64,000 nucleotides of DNA from an uncultured Flavobacteriaceae bacterium (lineage in GTDB: Bacteria > Bacteroidota > Bacteroidia > Flavobacteriales > Flavobacteriaceae): contig CALGLR010000037.1 of NCBI GenBank assembly GCA_937959395.1, positions 42,927-106,926 on the forward strand, written 5' to 3'. Shown here one piece after another: positions 27,458 through 35,326 of the stretch; the first letter of the stretch is position 1, and each line of letters opens with the position of its first letter. A program made the translations under genes and the position numbers. The notes under the pieces are model-generated. The model saw only the letters and a program-made list of their open reading frames with translations. It made no database searches and was not told the DNA's origin.

Positions 27458-28939
27458 TTATTCCTTTATTAGTTTATATGTTTTCTGTCCTTTATTAGTA
27501 AGTAAATTAATAAAATAAACACCAGCATTTAGTTGAGAAACGTCTAAACGATTCGTACTAAAAATATCTATTTGATCTTTTATGTTAAATTTTATAGTTT
27601 GTTTTCCTGTAACGTCATAAATAGCAACCTCTTGTAAATCAATATTTGAAGGGTTGTTAATAAATAATGTATTTTTTACGGGATTAGGGTAAATGCTTAA
27701 ATTTAAAGAAGAATATTCATCTACATCTAGCACTATATTATTTAGATCAAAAACTTTAACACGTCCTCTCTGATTGTCATACCAACTCCCCCCTATAGCA
27801 ACAGTGCTACCATCTTTACTTAAACTAGTAGATTCACCTAAAAGACTACCTTCTTCCCCGTGTATAGTACTACCTGCTTGTTGCCATACATCGTTATTTT
27901 TTTTAAAAACCTTTGAAATACCATTACCACTGTTTGCAAAATAACTACTAACCGTTATAACATCTGCTTGATCGTTCATACTAATATTTGTACCTAAAAA
28001 ATCATTTTCATCACCTTCTATATTGTTTATTAAATCCCATGAATCATTATCTTTTCTTTCGTAAAACTTCACTTTACCTTTTGTTTCTGTATCCGTTTCA
28101 TTTCCAGGAGATCCAATTGCTATAATGTTTCCTTCATCATTCAAACTAATAGAAGTACCTGCTAGTTCACCATCAACATCACCAACAATACCTCGACCAA
28201 TTGAACTCCATTCATTATTAATATTCTCGAATATACCTACTGCTCCTCTCGAAGATCCACCAGCTGGATTATATGGAGATCCTATTGCTATAATATTCCC
28301 ATTAGAATTTATATCTACATTAAGAAAAAAAGAATCAAAATTAGAATTACCATTTAAAGTTTGTCCAACTCTAGACCATGAGGTTGTACCATCATTTCTA
28401 AAAACATCGATATGCCCTGGTTCAAGAAAACCTTCTCCGTCTGAGGCTACAACTAATGTATTGCCATCTGAATTTAATTTAATACTTCTTCCAAATCCAA
28501 AATTATCTCCTTCATTATCAATAAGTGCTATTTGAAACCAAGAATCATCACTTTTTCTTCTGTAAATTTTAACGACGCCAATACCATTCGGAGCTAAATA
28601 ATCGTACGCGGAAACCGCTAAAATATCACCTGCATCATTAAGACTAAGAGAAAACCCAAAAAAGTCTCTCTCTATATTACCTTCTATACTCTCGCCAATT
28701 TGAACCCAATTTCCCTGTATATTTCTATATACACTAACTTTACCTGATAAATCAATACTACCAATATAAAATGGAGATCCAACTGCAAGGATGCTTCCGT
28801 CTTTACTTAGGCTGCTGGAAGCTCCTAAATAATCATTTTCCTTTTCTCCATCTATATTATTACCTATTTGTACTTGCGCCGATGTTTGCAAAAATGAACA
28901 TATTGCAAATAAAAGTAAAAAGTGTTTTAAAGTTTTCAT
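27458..28939 (-). CDS. Secreted FG-GAP-like propeller protein with T9SS type A sorting domain
   Basis: A 493-residue exported protein: signal peptide MKTLKHFLLLFAICSFLQTSA, then about seven repeats of the form IGNNIDGEKENDYLGAS, SLSKDGSILAVGSP, with LGxS and G(D/N)IxAxGSP motifs, resembling an integrin-type FG-GAP beta-propeller. The last ~80 residues are a type A signal (SLNLSIYPNPVKNTLFI, AIYDVTGKQ, LNAGVYFINLLT). Probably secreted to the cell surface or medium; ligand unknown. Its promoter region shares a motif block and a TATCTTT box with the duplicated small genes at 32.6 and 33.2 kb. Confidence 0.88.
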   Translation of the reverse strand: MKTLKHFLLLFAICSFLQTSAQVQIGNNIDGEKENDYLGASSSLSKDGSILAVGSPFYIGSIDLSGKVSVYRNIQGNWVQIGESIEGNIERDFFGFSLSLNDAGDILAVSAYDYLAPNGIGVVKIYRRKSDDSWFQIALIDNEGDNFGFGRSIKLNSDGNTLVVASDGEGFLEPGHIDVFRNDGTTSWSRVGQTLNGNSNFDSFFLNVDINSNGNIIAIGSPYNPAGGSSRGAVGIFENINNEWSSIGRGIVGDVDGELAGTSISLNDEGNIIAIGSPGNETDTETKGKVKFYERKDNDSWDLINNIEGDENDFLGTNISMNDQADVITVSSYFANSGNGISKVFKKNNDVWQQAGSTIHGEEGSLLGESTSLSKDGSTVAIGGSWYDNQRGRVKVFDLNNIVLDVDEYSSLNLSIYPNPVKNTLFINNPSNIDLQEVAIYDVTGKQTIKFNIKDQIDIFSTNRLDVSQLNAGVYFINLLTNKGQKTYKLIKE

Positions 28940-28966
28940 TTTTTAAGTTTGATATTAATACATCAC

Positions 28967-29040
28967 TAAAGATACTTTTTTTTATGAAACCTGTTGTGCA
29001 TTTAAAAAAAAGATTGTTAAACGGCAACTATTCAACGATG
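28967..29040 (-). promoter_or_regulatory. Promoter of the propeller gene with shared GTTAAACG-type motif
   Basis: Read on the minus strand: AATAGTTGCCGTTTAAC, then CTTTTTTTT, then after 42 bases TATCTTTA, a near -7 box. The same order and wording (AATAGTTTCGCGTTTAAC, CTTTTTTT, TATCTTTG) occur before the genes starting at 32612 and 33231. The block overlaps a solo IS982-like end at 28989-29004. Confidence 0.45.
28989..29004 (+). mobile_element. Solo IS982-like terminal repeat
   Basis: ACCTGTTGTGCATTTA matches the left end of the IS at 26301 (ACCCGTTGTGCATTTA) at 15 of 16 positions, but no matching partner end or transposase follows. It may mark an excised or decayed element. Confidence 0.45.
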
Positions 29041-29171
29041 AAAAAAAAGGTTATCCTGAAAAATGCAAGAGTTATCAACATAGTTTAACAAATCTGTAAT
29101 AAAACAAGGCTTATTATTTTAGTGTTTACTATATAAATCAAGATCTTAGATAAAATAATCACTTTGTTTTG

Positions 29172-29525
29172 ACGGATAAACAACTTATAGAAAATTGATT
29201 GCTCAAGTAACTGCTTTAACACAACGCGTGTTAGAATTAGAAGCTAAATTGTCCAAATATGAGAACCCTAAAAACAGTTTTAATAGTAGCGTTGCACCCT
29301 CGCAAGACCCTTATCGAAAAATAAAAAGTTTGAGAGGAAAAAGCACCAAATTACAAGGCGGTCAAAAAGGACATCAGGGAAATAAATTAGAAAAGATTGC
29401 TACACCAGATACTACCATAATTCACAATATTGAACAATGCGATTGCTGCGGAAATAGCTTGTTAAAAAGCAGCAAGACTTAAGATGCTCAACAGGTTTTT
29501 GATTTGCCTTCTATAAAAATTATTC
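29172..29525 (+). pseudogene. IS66-family TnpC N-terminal remnant
   Basis: Three reading frames hold fragments of one IS66 transposase N-terminus. TDKQLIEN is encoded from 29172; a shift then leads into the coiled-coil ALTQRVLELEAKLSKYE, SFNSSVAPSQDP, GGQKGHQGNKLE and the zinc-finger-like CDCCGNSLL (29195-29482). After a stop codon the same frame continues DAQQVFDLPSIKI. The catalytic DDE core is absent, as are TnpA and TnpB. It is a dead fragment. The DNA between 28940 and 29171 holds only the promoter block and the solo IS end. Confidence 0.8.
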
Positions 29526-29586
29526 AAAACGCTTTTCTAAACAAACCTTTTATTCCTGATTCCGCTGAATAGTTACAATTTTGTTC

Positions 29587-29620
29587 AAAAAAAACCGTTG
29601 AAGCTAATCTTCAACGGTTT
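29587..29620 (-). terminator. Rho-independent terminator of rpsA
   Basis: AAACCGTTGAAG and CTTCAACGGTTT form a perfect 12-bp stem with a 5-base loop, followed on the minus strand by a run of T. It lies about 60 bases after the rpsA stop. Confidence 0.9.
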
Positions 29621-29678
29621 AATTAATTTATTAAAATAGGTCACCCTAATTTTTGACGACTCAAATGAATTTAAAGTA

Positions 29679-31511
29679 TTAAACTTTTCCGTCCATTTTA
29701 TCTTTAAGCGCTTGTAAAGCATCGTTAGCATCACCTAATGTTGGCTTAGCTTCAGCAGCTTGGCTAGCTTGTTTTGCAACAGCAGCTTTTACATTTGCCA
29801 TTTCTTCAGCTTTAAAGATTGCAGTATGCGAAGCAACTACTCTCTTAAATTCTTTATTAAATTCAATAATTTTGAATTCTGCAGAATCTCCTTTACCTAA
29901 TTTCTTTCCATCTTCTTTTTCAAGATGACGAGAAGGTACAAAGGCAACAATATCTTCATTAAATTCAATAGTAGCTCCTTTATCTACAACCTCGGCAATT
30001 ACTGCTGTATGTGTTGTATCTAAAGCAAACTCAGTTTCATATTTATCCCAAGGATTAGCAGTAGTTTGTTTGTGACCTAGAGACAATTTACGTCCTTCAA
30101 CATCTAATTCAAGAACTAAAACTTCTAATGTATCACCTACGTTACAGAATTCACTTGGATGCTTAATTTTCTTAGTCCAAGATAAATCTGAGATGTAGAT
30201 TAATCCATCAATACCTTCTTCTAATTCAACAAAAACACCAAAGTTAGTAAAGTTACGTACGATACCTGAATGCTTAGATCCTAATGGGTATTTAGTAGTA
30301 ATATCAGTCCATGGATCTGCAGATAATTGCTTGATACCAAGTGACATTTTACGATCTTCTCTATCTAAAGTTAAGATTTGTGCTTCTATTTCGTCTCCTA
30401 CAGAAACAAAATCGTTAGCAGAACGTAAGTGTGTAGACCATGACATTTCAGAAACGTGAACTAATCCTTCAACACCTTCAGCAACTTCGATAAATGCACC
30501 GTAATCTGCGATTACAACAACTTTACCTTTTACTTTATCTCCAACATTTACTTCTTCTCCTAAAGCATCCCATGGGTGCTTACTTAATTGTTTAAGACCT
30601 AATTGAATTCTTGATTTGTTTTCATCAAAATCAAGGATTACAACATTTAATTTCTGGTCTAACTCAACAATCTCATTTGGATGGTTAATTCTTGACCAAG
30701 AAAGATCTGTAATATGAATTAATCCGTCAACGCCACCAAGATCGATAAATACACCGTAAGAAGTAATGTTTTTAACTACACCTTCTAATACTTGACCTTT
30801 TTCTAATTGACCAATAATTTCTTTCTTTTGTTCTTCAATATCAGCTTCAATTAAAGCTTTATGAGAAACAACTACGTTTTTAAATTCGTGGTTGATTTTC
30901 ACAACTTTAAATTCCATAGTTTTATTTACGTACTGATCATAATCTCTAATTGGCTTCACATCAATTTGAGAACCTGGTAAAAATGCTTCGATACCGAAAA
31001 CATCTACAATCATACCACCTTTAGTTCTACATTTAACGAAACCATTAACAATCTCACCTGTATCATGTGCATCATTCACACGATCCCATGCTTTAATAAC
31101 ACGTGCTTTTCTGTGAGATAATACTAATTGACCAGTTGCATCTTCACGAACATCAATTAAAACTTCTACTTTGTCTCCAACTTTTAAATCTGGATTGTAA
31201 CGAAATTCATTTAATGAAATAACACCTTCAGATTTTGCATTGATGTCTATAATAGCATCACGCTCTGTCATGTGTACTACTTCTCCTGTTACTACTTCAT
31301 CATCTAAAGTATCAACAAAATTTTCAGCCACTAACTTTTCGAATTCTTTTAATTGAGAATCTTCAACCTCATCAATACCTTCTTGGTAATTGTGCCAATT
31401 GAATTCTTTTAAAAACTTTTCTGGATTTGCTTGTGCTTCAGAGATTACTGGAGCTTCTTGTGTAGCTACTTCTTCAGTTGTAGCTTCTGCTTTTTTTGCT
31501 TTTTCAGCCAT
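29679..31511 (-). CDS. rpsA: 30S ribosomal protein S1
   Basis: Binds mRNA and helps the 30S subunit start translation. A 610-residue protein with six S1 (OB-fold) domains: starts near VVTGEVVHMTERDAIIDI, EIVNGFVKCRTKGGMIVDV, GVVKNITSYGVFIDLGG, GKVVVIADYGAFIEVAEG, GIVRNFTNFGVFVELEEG and HTAVIAEVVDKGATIEF. Repeats 3-5 are the best conserved, as usual. The N-terminus is an acidic, alanine-rich extension common in Bacteroidota. It has a ~145-base leader with hairpins and a good promoter, and a strong terminator downstream. Confidence 0.96.
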   Translation of the reverse strand: MAEKAKKAEATTEEVATQEAPVISEAQANPEKFLKEFNWHNYQEGIDEVEDSQLKEFEKLVAENFVDTLDDEVVTGEVVHMTERDAIIDINAKSEGVISLNEFRYNPDLKVGDKVEVLIDVREDATGQLVLSHRKARVIKAWDRVNDAHDTGEIVNGFVKCRTKGGMIVDVFGIEAFLPGSQIDVKPIRDYDQYVNKTMEFKVVKINHEFKNVVVSHKALIEADIEEQKKEIIGQLEKGQVLEGVVKNITSYGVFIDLGGVDGLIHITDLSWSRINHPNEIVELDQKLNVVILDFDENKSRIQLGLKQLSKHPWDALGEEVNVGDKVKGKVVVIADYGAFIEVAEGVEGLVHVSEMSWSTHLRSANDFVSVGDEIEAQILTLDREDRKMSLGIKQLSADPWTDITTKYPLGSKHSGIVRNFTNFGVFVELEEGIDGLIYISDLSWTKKIKHPSEFCNVGDTLEVLVLELDVEGRKLSLGHKQTTANPWDKYETEFALDTTHTAVIAEVVDKGATIEFNEDIVAFVPSRHLEKEDGKKLGKGDSAEFKIIEFNKEFKRVVASHTAIFKAEEMANVKAAVAKQASQAAEAKPTLGDANDALQALKDKMDGKV

Positions 31512-31656
31512 TTAAATAATTCTGCGATAAAAATGAGATTTCCGCTTCTGCGAAAACGCAATTGCATCGCGTTTGTATTCTGTTTACTTTGGAAGATTTT
31601 ATCAAATAACAAACAGAAGTGTTAGTTTTATTTTTTGTTTCCCCCTTCTAGTCTTC
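31512..31656 (-). promoter_or_regulatory. Structured 5' leader of rpsA
   Basis: About 145 untranslated bases between the -7 box and the rpsA ATG. They contain AAACGC...GCGTTT (31553-31573) as a 6-bp stem with a 9-base loop, and complementary CTTCTGCG/CGCAGAA strings nearby. S1 represses its own mRNA in E. coli; a similar role here is inference. Confidence 0.4.
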
Positions 31657-31664
31657 CAAATATA
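31657..31664 (-). promoter_or_regulatory. -7 promoter box of rpsA
   Basis: TATATTTG on the minus strand fits TAnnTTTG, and a TTG lies at 31681-31683 with a 16-base spacer, slightly short for a -33 element. It is among the better promoter candidates in the window. Confidence 0.55.
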
Positions 31665-31844
31665 TTTGCTAAAAGGAGTGCAAAAATAGCTTTTTTTAAC
31701 CATTTTCCCTAATCTTAATTATATTTTTTAATACTGATTATCAATTAAATAACTAATTAATATGAAATCTATAAACCCTGTAATTGTATTTTTAGATTAT
31801 TTTATTACCTTTAGAATTCACAAATTATAAACAAACTATTTATT

Positions 31845-32225
31845 ATGGCTGTAAGAGCAAAATATCAAGATGTACTAGACCTAGGAGAAAAATTAAACAT
31901 CGCTAACGGAGATGTTAGTGAAGAAAATGGAGTTCTTAAAGTCTCTGGTACAGCAAAGACTCCTTATGAAAAAAACCTAATGTGGGATGCAATTAAAAAT
32001 GCTGGTGGTGAAAACCCTAGTGATATTGTTGCAGATATTAATGTTGAAGATTCTAGTGTTTTTCATAGACATGTAGTACAAAGTGGTGAAACACTAGGTA
32101 AAATTGCAAAGCAATATTACGGAAGCCCAGGAAAGTATCAAGAGATTTTTAAAGCGAATACTGATATTTTAAAGAATCCGGATGTCATTCAACCTAACCA
32201 AGAATTAATTATTCCTAATTTATAA
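31845..32225 (+). CDS. BON and LysM domain protein (Kbp/YgaU-like)
   Basis: A 126-residue protein with no signal peptide. Residues ~5-70 resemble a BON domain (NGVLKVSGTAKTPYEKNLMWDAI), and residues ~76-124 are a LysM domain (HVVQSGETLGKIAKQYYG, IQPNQELIIP). The order equals that of E. coli Kbp (YgaU), a cytoplasmic potassium-binding protein. Whether this copy binds potassium is not shown. A weak -7-like TACCTTTA lies at 31805-31812, and a terminator follows at 32246. Confidence 0.85.
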   Translation: MAVRAKYQDVLDLGEKLNIANGDVSEENGVLKVSGTAKTPYEKNLMWDAIKNAGGENPSDIVADINVEDSSVFHRHVVQSGETLGKIAKQYYGSPGKYQEIFKANTDILKNPDVIQPNQELIIPNL

Positions 32226-32245
32226 GAGGTATTAATTAAAATTAA

Positions 32246-32283
32246 AAAGCCGAATTTTCTTAATTTAAAATTTGGCTTTTTTT
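32246..32283 (+). terminator. Terminator of the LysM gene
   Basis: AAAGCCGAATTTT and AAAATTTGGCTTT form a stem with one mismatch, followed by a T run. Confidence 0.8.
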
Positions 32284-32303
32284 ATGATAATTATTTTAAT
32301 CAT

Positions 32304-32338
32304 AAAAAAAGGCCAAACTAAATGTTTGACCTCTTTTA
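32304..32338 (-). terminator. Terminator of the first duplicated small gene
   Basis: On the minus strand AGGTCAAAC and GTTTGGCCT pair around ATTTA with one G-U pair, followed by seven T. The same structure recurs at 32925-32960. Confidence 0.8.
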
Positions 32339-32354
32339 AATTGAGTATTGAATC

Positions 32355-32612
32355 CTAGCAAATTTTTATGTCTTTGTTTTTCTTAGATGAAAGCATTAAC
32401 TCTAAATAAGTCGTCTTATTTATTGTTTCTATTTGTATATCTTCTAACTTCTTAACCCCTTTAGTACTAAGAACAATAGTATTTATTGTTTTAGCTTCTA
32501 CTATATCATTTACTAAAACTTCAACAAGATCATTCGTTTTAGCTAATTCGTTATCTTGTGCAGTTGCAAAAGAAACAAATAATAATAAAAGGATTGTAGA
32601 TAAAGTTTTCAT
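32355..32612 (-). CDS. Small secreted protein, duplicate 1
   Basis: An 85-residue protein with signal peptide MKTLSTILLLLFVSFATAQ and a short mature part (VLSTKGVKKLEDIQIETINK, then a lysine-rich end KKNKDIKIC with a C-terminal cysteine). No known family recognised. The mature part is only ~65 residues. It is paired in tandem with a near-identical gene downstream in coordinates. Its promoter carries an exact -7 box and the shared GTTAAACG motif. Confidence 0.75.
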   Translation of the reverse strand: MKTLSTILLLLFVSFATAQDNELAKTNDLVEVLVNDIVEAKTINTIVLSTKGVKKLEDIQIETINKTTYLELMLSSKKNKDIKIC

Positions 32613-32645
32613 AATAAATTGGGTGTTTGGTTGCTTTCAATACTC

Positions 32646-32700
32646 CAAAGATAATGCAGACATCTAGTGTTGAGAAAAAAAGTCGGTTAAACGCGAAACT
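32646..32700 (-). promoter_or_regulatory. Promoter of duplicate 1 with shared upstream motif
   Basis: TATCTTTG (32646-32653, minus strand) is an exact TAnnTTTG, 33 bases upstream of its start codon. CGTTTAAC (32686-32693) and AATAGTTTCG lie further upstream, separated by CTTTTTTT, as before the propeller gene. Confidence 0.5.
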
Positions 32701-32924
32701 ATTTGATAAACATGGTGTCACGACTTAAAAGACCGATGAAATGTATATGATTTCCAAGACTTTAAAGGTCCTTTCTTTATAATATTACATTTATAAGAAA
32801 TAGTGTTTATGCTTATTATGATATAACAGTATTGCAATTATTTTGGTAAAAAAGATATTTATATAATTTTCCTATTAAAGTAAATAAACGGCTTCATATT
32901 TTTAATTAATCTTATTTTCTGGCA

Positions 32925-32960
32925 TAAAAAAAGGCCAAACTAAATGTTTGACCTCTTTTA
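32925..32960 (-). terminator. Terminator of the second duplicated small gene
   Basis: Copy of the hairpin at 32304-32338, with the same stem and T run. Confidence 0.8.
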
Positions 32961-32976
32961 AATTGAGTATTGAATC

Positions 32977-33231
32977 CTAGCAAATTTTTATGTCTTTATT
33001 TTTCTTAGATGAAAGCATTAACTCTAAATAAGTCGTCTTATTTATTGTTTCTATTTGTATATCCTCTAACTTCTTAACTCCTTTAGTGCTTAAAACAATA
33101 GTATTTGTCTTAACATCTTCTACAGTATTAACTAATACCTCAATAACATCATTTGTTTTAGATGCTTTATTTTCTTGTGCAGTTGCAAAAGAAACAGATA
33201 AGATTAAAAGAATTGTAGATAAAGTTTTCAT
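32977..33231 (-). CDS. Small secreted protein, duplicate 2
   Basis: An 84-residue paralogue of the 32355-32612 gene. The start at 33231 (MKTLSTILLILSVSFATAQ) matches the duplicate; a 40-residue upstream extension is open in frame but overlaps the promoter and is rejected. The C-terminal half (NTIVLSTKGVKKLEDIQ, YLELMLSSKKNKDIKIC) is identical to duplicate 1, while the segment after the signal peptide has changed. This suggests a conserved C-terminus under selection or a recent conversion event. Confidence 0.75.
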   Translation of the reverse strand: MKTLSTILLILSVSFATAQENKASKTNDVIEVLVNTVEDVKTNTIVLSTKGVKKLEDIQIETINKTTYLELMLSSKKNKDIKIC

Positions 33232-33263
33232 AATAATTGGGTATTTGGTTGCTTTCAATACTC

Positions 33264-33360
33264 TAAAGATAATGTAGACATTTAGTGTTGAGAAAAAAAG
33301 TCGGTTAAACGCGAAACTATTTGATAAACATGGTGTCACGGCTAAAAACATCGACGAAAT
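33264..33360 (-). promoter_or_regulatory. Promoter of duplicate 2 with shared upstream motifs
   Basis: TATCTTTA (33264-33271) replaces the exact -7 box of duplicate 1. CGTTTAAC (33304-33311), AATAGTTTCG, a TTTATCAA string and TTTCGTCGATG (about 33349-33359) follow upstream. The last resembles the motifs before the CAP gene. Confidence 0.45.
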
Positions 33361-33380
33361 ACATATGCCTTCAATGAGTT

Positions 33381-33795
33381 TATAAGCCCTTATCTTATAA
33401 GTGTACTCTTACATATCATTTAGGGGTTAACAGTATTATAGTTTTTAAACAATGAATCTATTAAGTAAACTGATAATTACATAAAGACCAATACGATAAA
33501 CTTCAACGTCCTAGGTCTATTGCTTTGTTAACTAACTAAAAAGGGGCATTCACTAAATATCGTTTTTTATAGACACCTATAAAGAAGTAACTTCAAGTAA
33601 AGTAATTTAAGAGATTAACACCTTAAAATCTATAATCTGGTTAATGTAAGCCTTACTTCTGTTAGTAAGGAATGAATTATATTCTTCTTAAATAGATAGT
33701 CTTATGTTTAAGAAGCATAAGTAATTATGGACAATTAAAAGATTATAGTATTTCAAGGTTTATCTCTTTATATGTAAATATTATTATAGTAATTA
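33381..33795. other. Gene-free AT-rich spacer
   Basis: No coding frame of credible length or RNA gene is seen. One small hairpin, CCTTACT/AGTAAGG at 33651-33670, has no T run and is not called a terminator. Confidence 0.6.
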
Positions 33796-35085
33796 TTAAT
33801 GAGAAACAGATATTTTAGTTAACACATCTCCTTCTCTACTTAATAATCCTACTAAATAAGTACCAGAAGGTAGTTCTTTTATAGATTTAGTAATATTAAA
33901 CTCTCCTTCTGTATGCCAACCATCGAATATAGAAATTACTTTTCTTCCCATTATATCGTATATACTCAAATTCACGTGTGTATAATCTGGCAATTGATAC
34001 TTTATATTTAATATATCACTAACTGGGTTAGGGTAAACATCCATACTATATAAAGGGTTAGGAATTATTTCTCCTGTATCTGGAGTACTTAAAGTACTCG
34101 AATATTTATAAACAGTATGTCCACTAGCATACATTAAATCATCAGATATTTTTTGGAATCGATTAAAATTTGCGCCAACATTCATTAATTGCCAGCTATC
34201 ACCTCCATCTAATGTTTCGTATACGCCATCAAAAAAACCACCAGCAAAACCATGATCTTGATCTAAAAAACCAACACCTTGTAAATGAGCTTCTCCAGGA
34301 GCAACCTGTTTTACATCCCAATTAACACCAGCATCATTAGAAATTAAAATTCTAGCACCTTCAGCTATACTTGTACCTGCAATAGATACATATAAGTTAT
34401 TATTATCTAATGCCTGTATTTTCCACAACAAGCTTCCCGTAGGTATTTCATATACTATAGACCAGGTTGTTCCTCCATTTACAGTTTTTAATATTGCACC
34501 TCCATTATTATTAGCCCCTACTGCAAAACCTAAATTAGCATCAAAAAAATGTAAATCGACTAGTGCATTAGCATAAGCAGACATATCTTTATTTTCCCAA
34601 GTTGCCCCACCATCTGTCGATTTATAAAAACGAGCTGGAGAATAATAAGCACCAACAGCATAAACAGTTTGTTCATCTAAAACATTTATACCACATATTC
34701 CAACAGGTAGAGGAGACATAGAAGCTGTAAGGTCTGTCCATGTATTTCCGCCATCTATTGTTTTTAACATTTTTGGAGCACCAGAAGTCCCAGCAAAAGC
34801 ACCATCTAAACTAGCGGCATAACCTACAGATTCATTTGCAAATTTAATGCACCTAAGAAACGTGTTAAGGTTTGTTAAGTTATTCCATGTATCGCCTCCA
34901 TCTTCTGTTTTATAAACATCTCCAGATCCATTAACTGTCCAACCCATATTGGCATTAATAAAGTGTGTGTCATCTAATTTAGAGAATGGCCCTATAAAAT
35001 TAGGCGCATTAGGTAAAGGACTCCATGTTTGAGAAGTTAAATTAAATGTTAGAAATAAAAACAGAAAAGCTAATACGTTTTTCAT
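33796..35085 (-). CDS. Secreted Ycf48/BNR-like propeller protein with T9SS type A sorting domain
   Basis: A 429-residue exported protein. The start at 35085 gives the signal peptide MKNVLAFLFLFLTFNLTSQ; a 10-residue longer form is open but lacks such an N-terminus. At least six repeats with the BNR/Asp-box-like pattern K(T/S)xDGGxTW are seen (DVYKTEDGGDTWNNL, LKTIDGGNTWTDL, YKSTDGGATWENK), as in Ycf48-type propellers. The C-terminal ~80 residues are a type A signal (YSMDVYPNPVSDILNIKY, YDIMGRKVI, LPSGTYLVGLL). Probably a surface or secreted protein with unknown ligand. Confidence 0.88.
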   Translation of the reverse strand: MKNVLAFLFLFLTFNLTSQTWSPLPNAPNFIGPFSKLDDTHFINANMGWTVNGSGDVYKTEDGGDTWNNLTNLNTFLRCIKFANESVGYAASLDGAFAGTSGAPKMLKTIDGGNTWTDLTASMSPLPVGICGINVLDEQTVYAVGAYYSPARFYKSTDGGATWENKDMSAYANALVDLHFFDANLGFAVGANNNGGAILKTVNGGTTWSIVYEIPTGSLLWKIQALDNNNLYVSIAGTSIAEGARILISNDAGVNWDVKQVAPGEAHLQGVGFLDQDHGFAGGFFDGVYETLDGGDSWQLMNVGANFNRFQKISDDLMYASGHTVYKYSSTLSTPDTGEIIPNPLYSMDVYPNPVSDILNIKYQLPDYTHVNLSIYDIMGRKVISIFDGWHTEGEFNITKSIKELPSGTYLVGLLSREGDVLTKISVSH

Positions 35086-35241
35086 AATATTAAAGTTATT
35101 TAATTTTAAAATCACATTTAAGTATCTAATAGAGATCTTTTAAATGCAAATGAGTTTGATTATAGTATTTCTTATATTGAAATTGATACCTAAATTATAA
35201 TTAATTAAGGTTAAGAGAAGTATATTGAGGAATTTATAAAA

Positions 35242-35249
35242 CAAAGGTA
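35242..35249 (-). promoter_or_regulatory. Putative -7 box for the Ycf48-like gene
   Basis: TACCTTTG on the minus strand fits TAnnTTTG, about 157 bases before the ATG. It would give a long leader. Confidence 0.35.
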
Positions 35250-35326
35250 CTAAAATTAGAATTTACAGAATAATGGTAAAATATCAGATTCTCTTATATG
35301 TTAAAAACAGATGAACTCGTCTGATT

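Larger units (their letters stand above)
32301..33380. repeat. Tandem duplication of a complete small-gene unit
   Basis: The unit terminator, gene, promoter and upstream motif occurs at about 32301-32760 and again at 32923-33380, offset 622 bases at the terminator end and 618 at the promoter end. The intervening 32761-32922 is unique AT-rich DNA. Coding, promoter and upstream DNA are all clearly alike. Confidence 0.9.

Noticed and set aside
32977..33351. 124-residue form of duplicate 2
   Set aside because: The extra 40 residues cover the promoter, lack a signal peptide at the new start and have no counterpart in duplicate 1.
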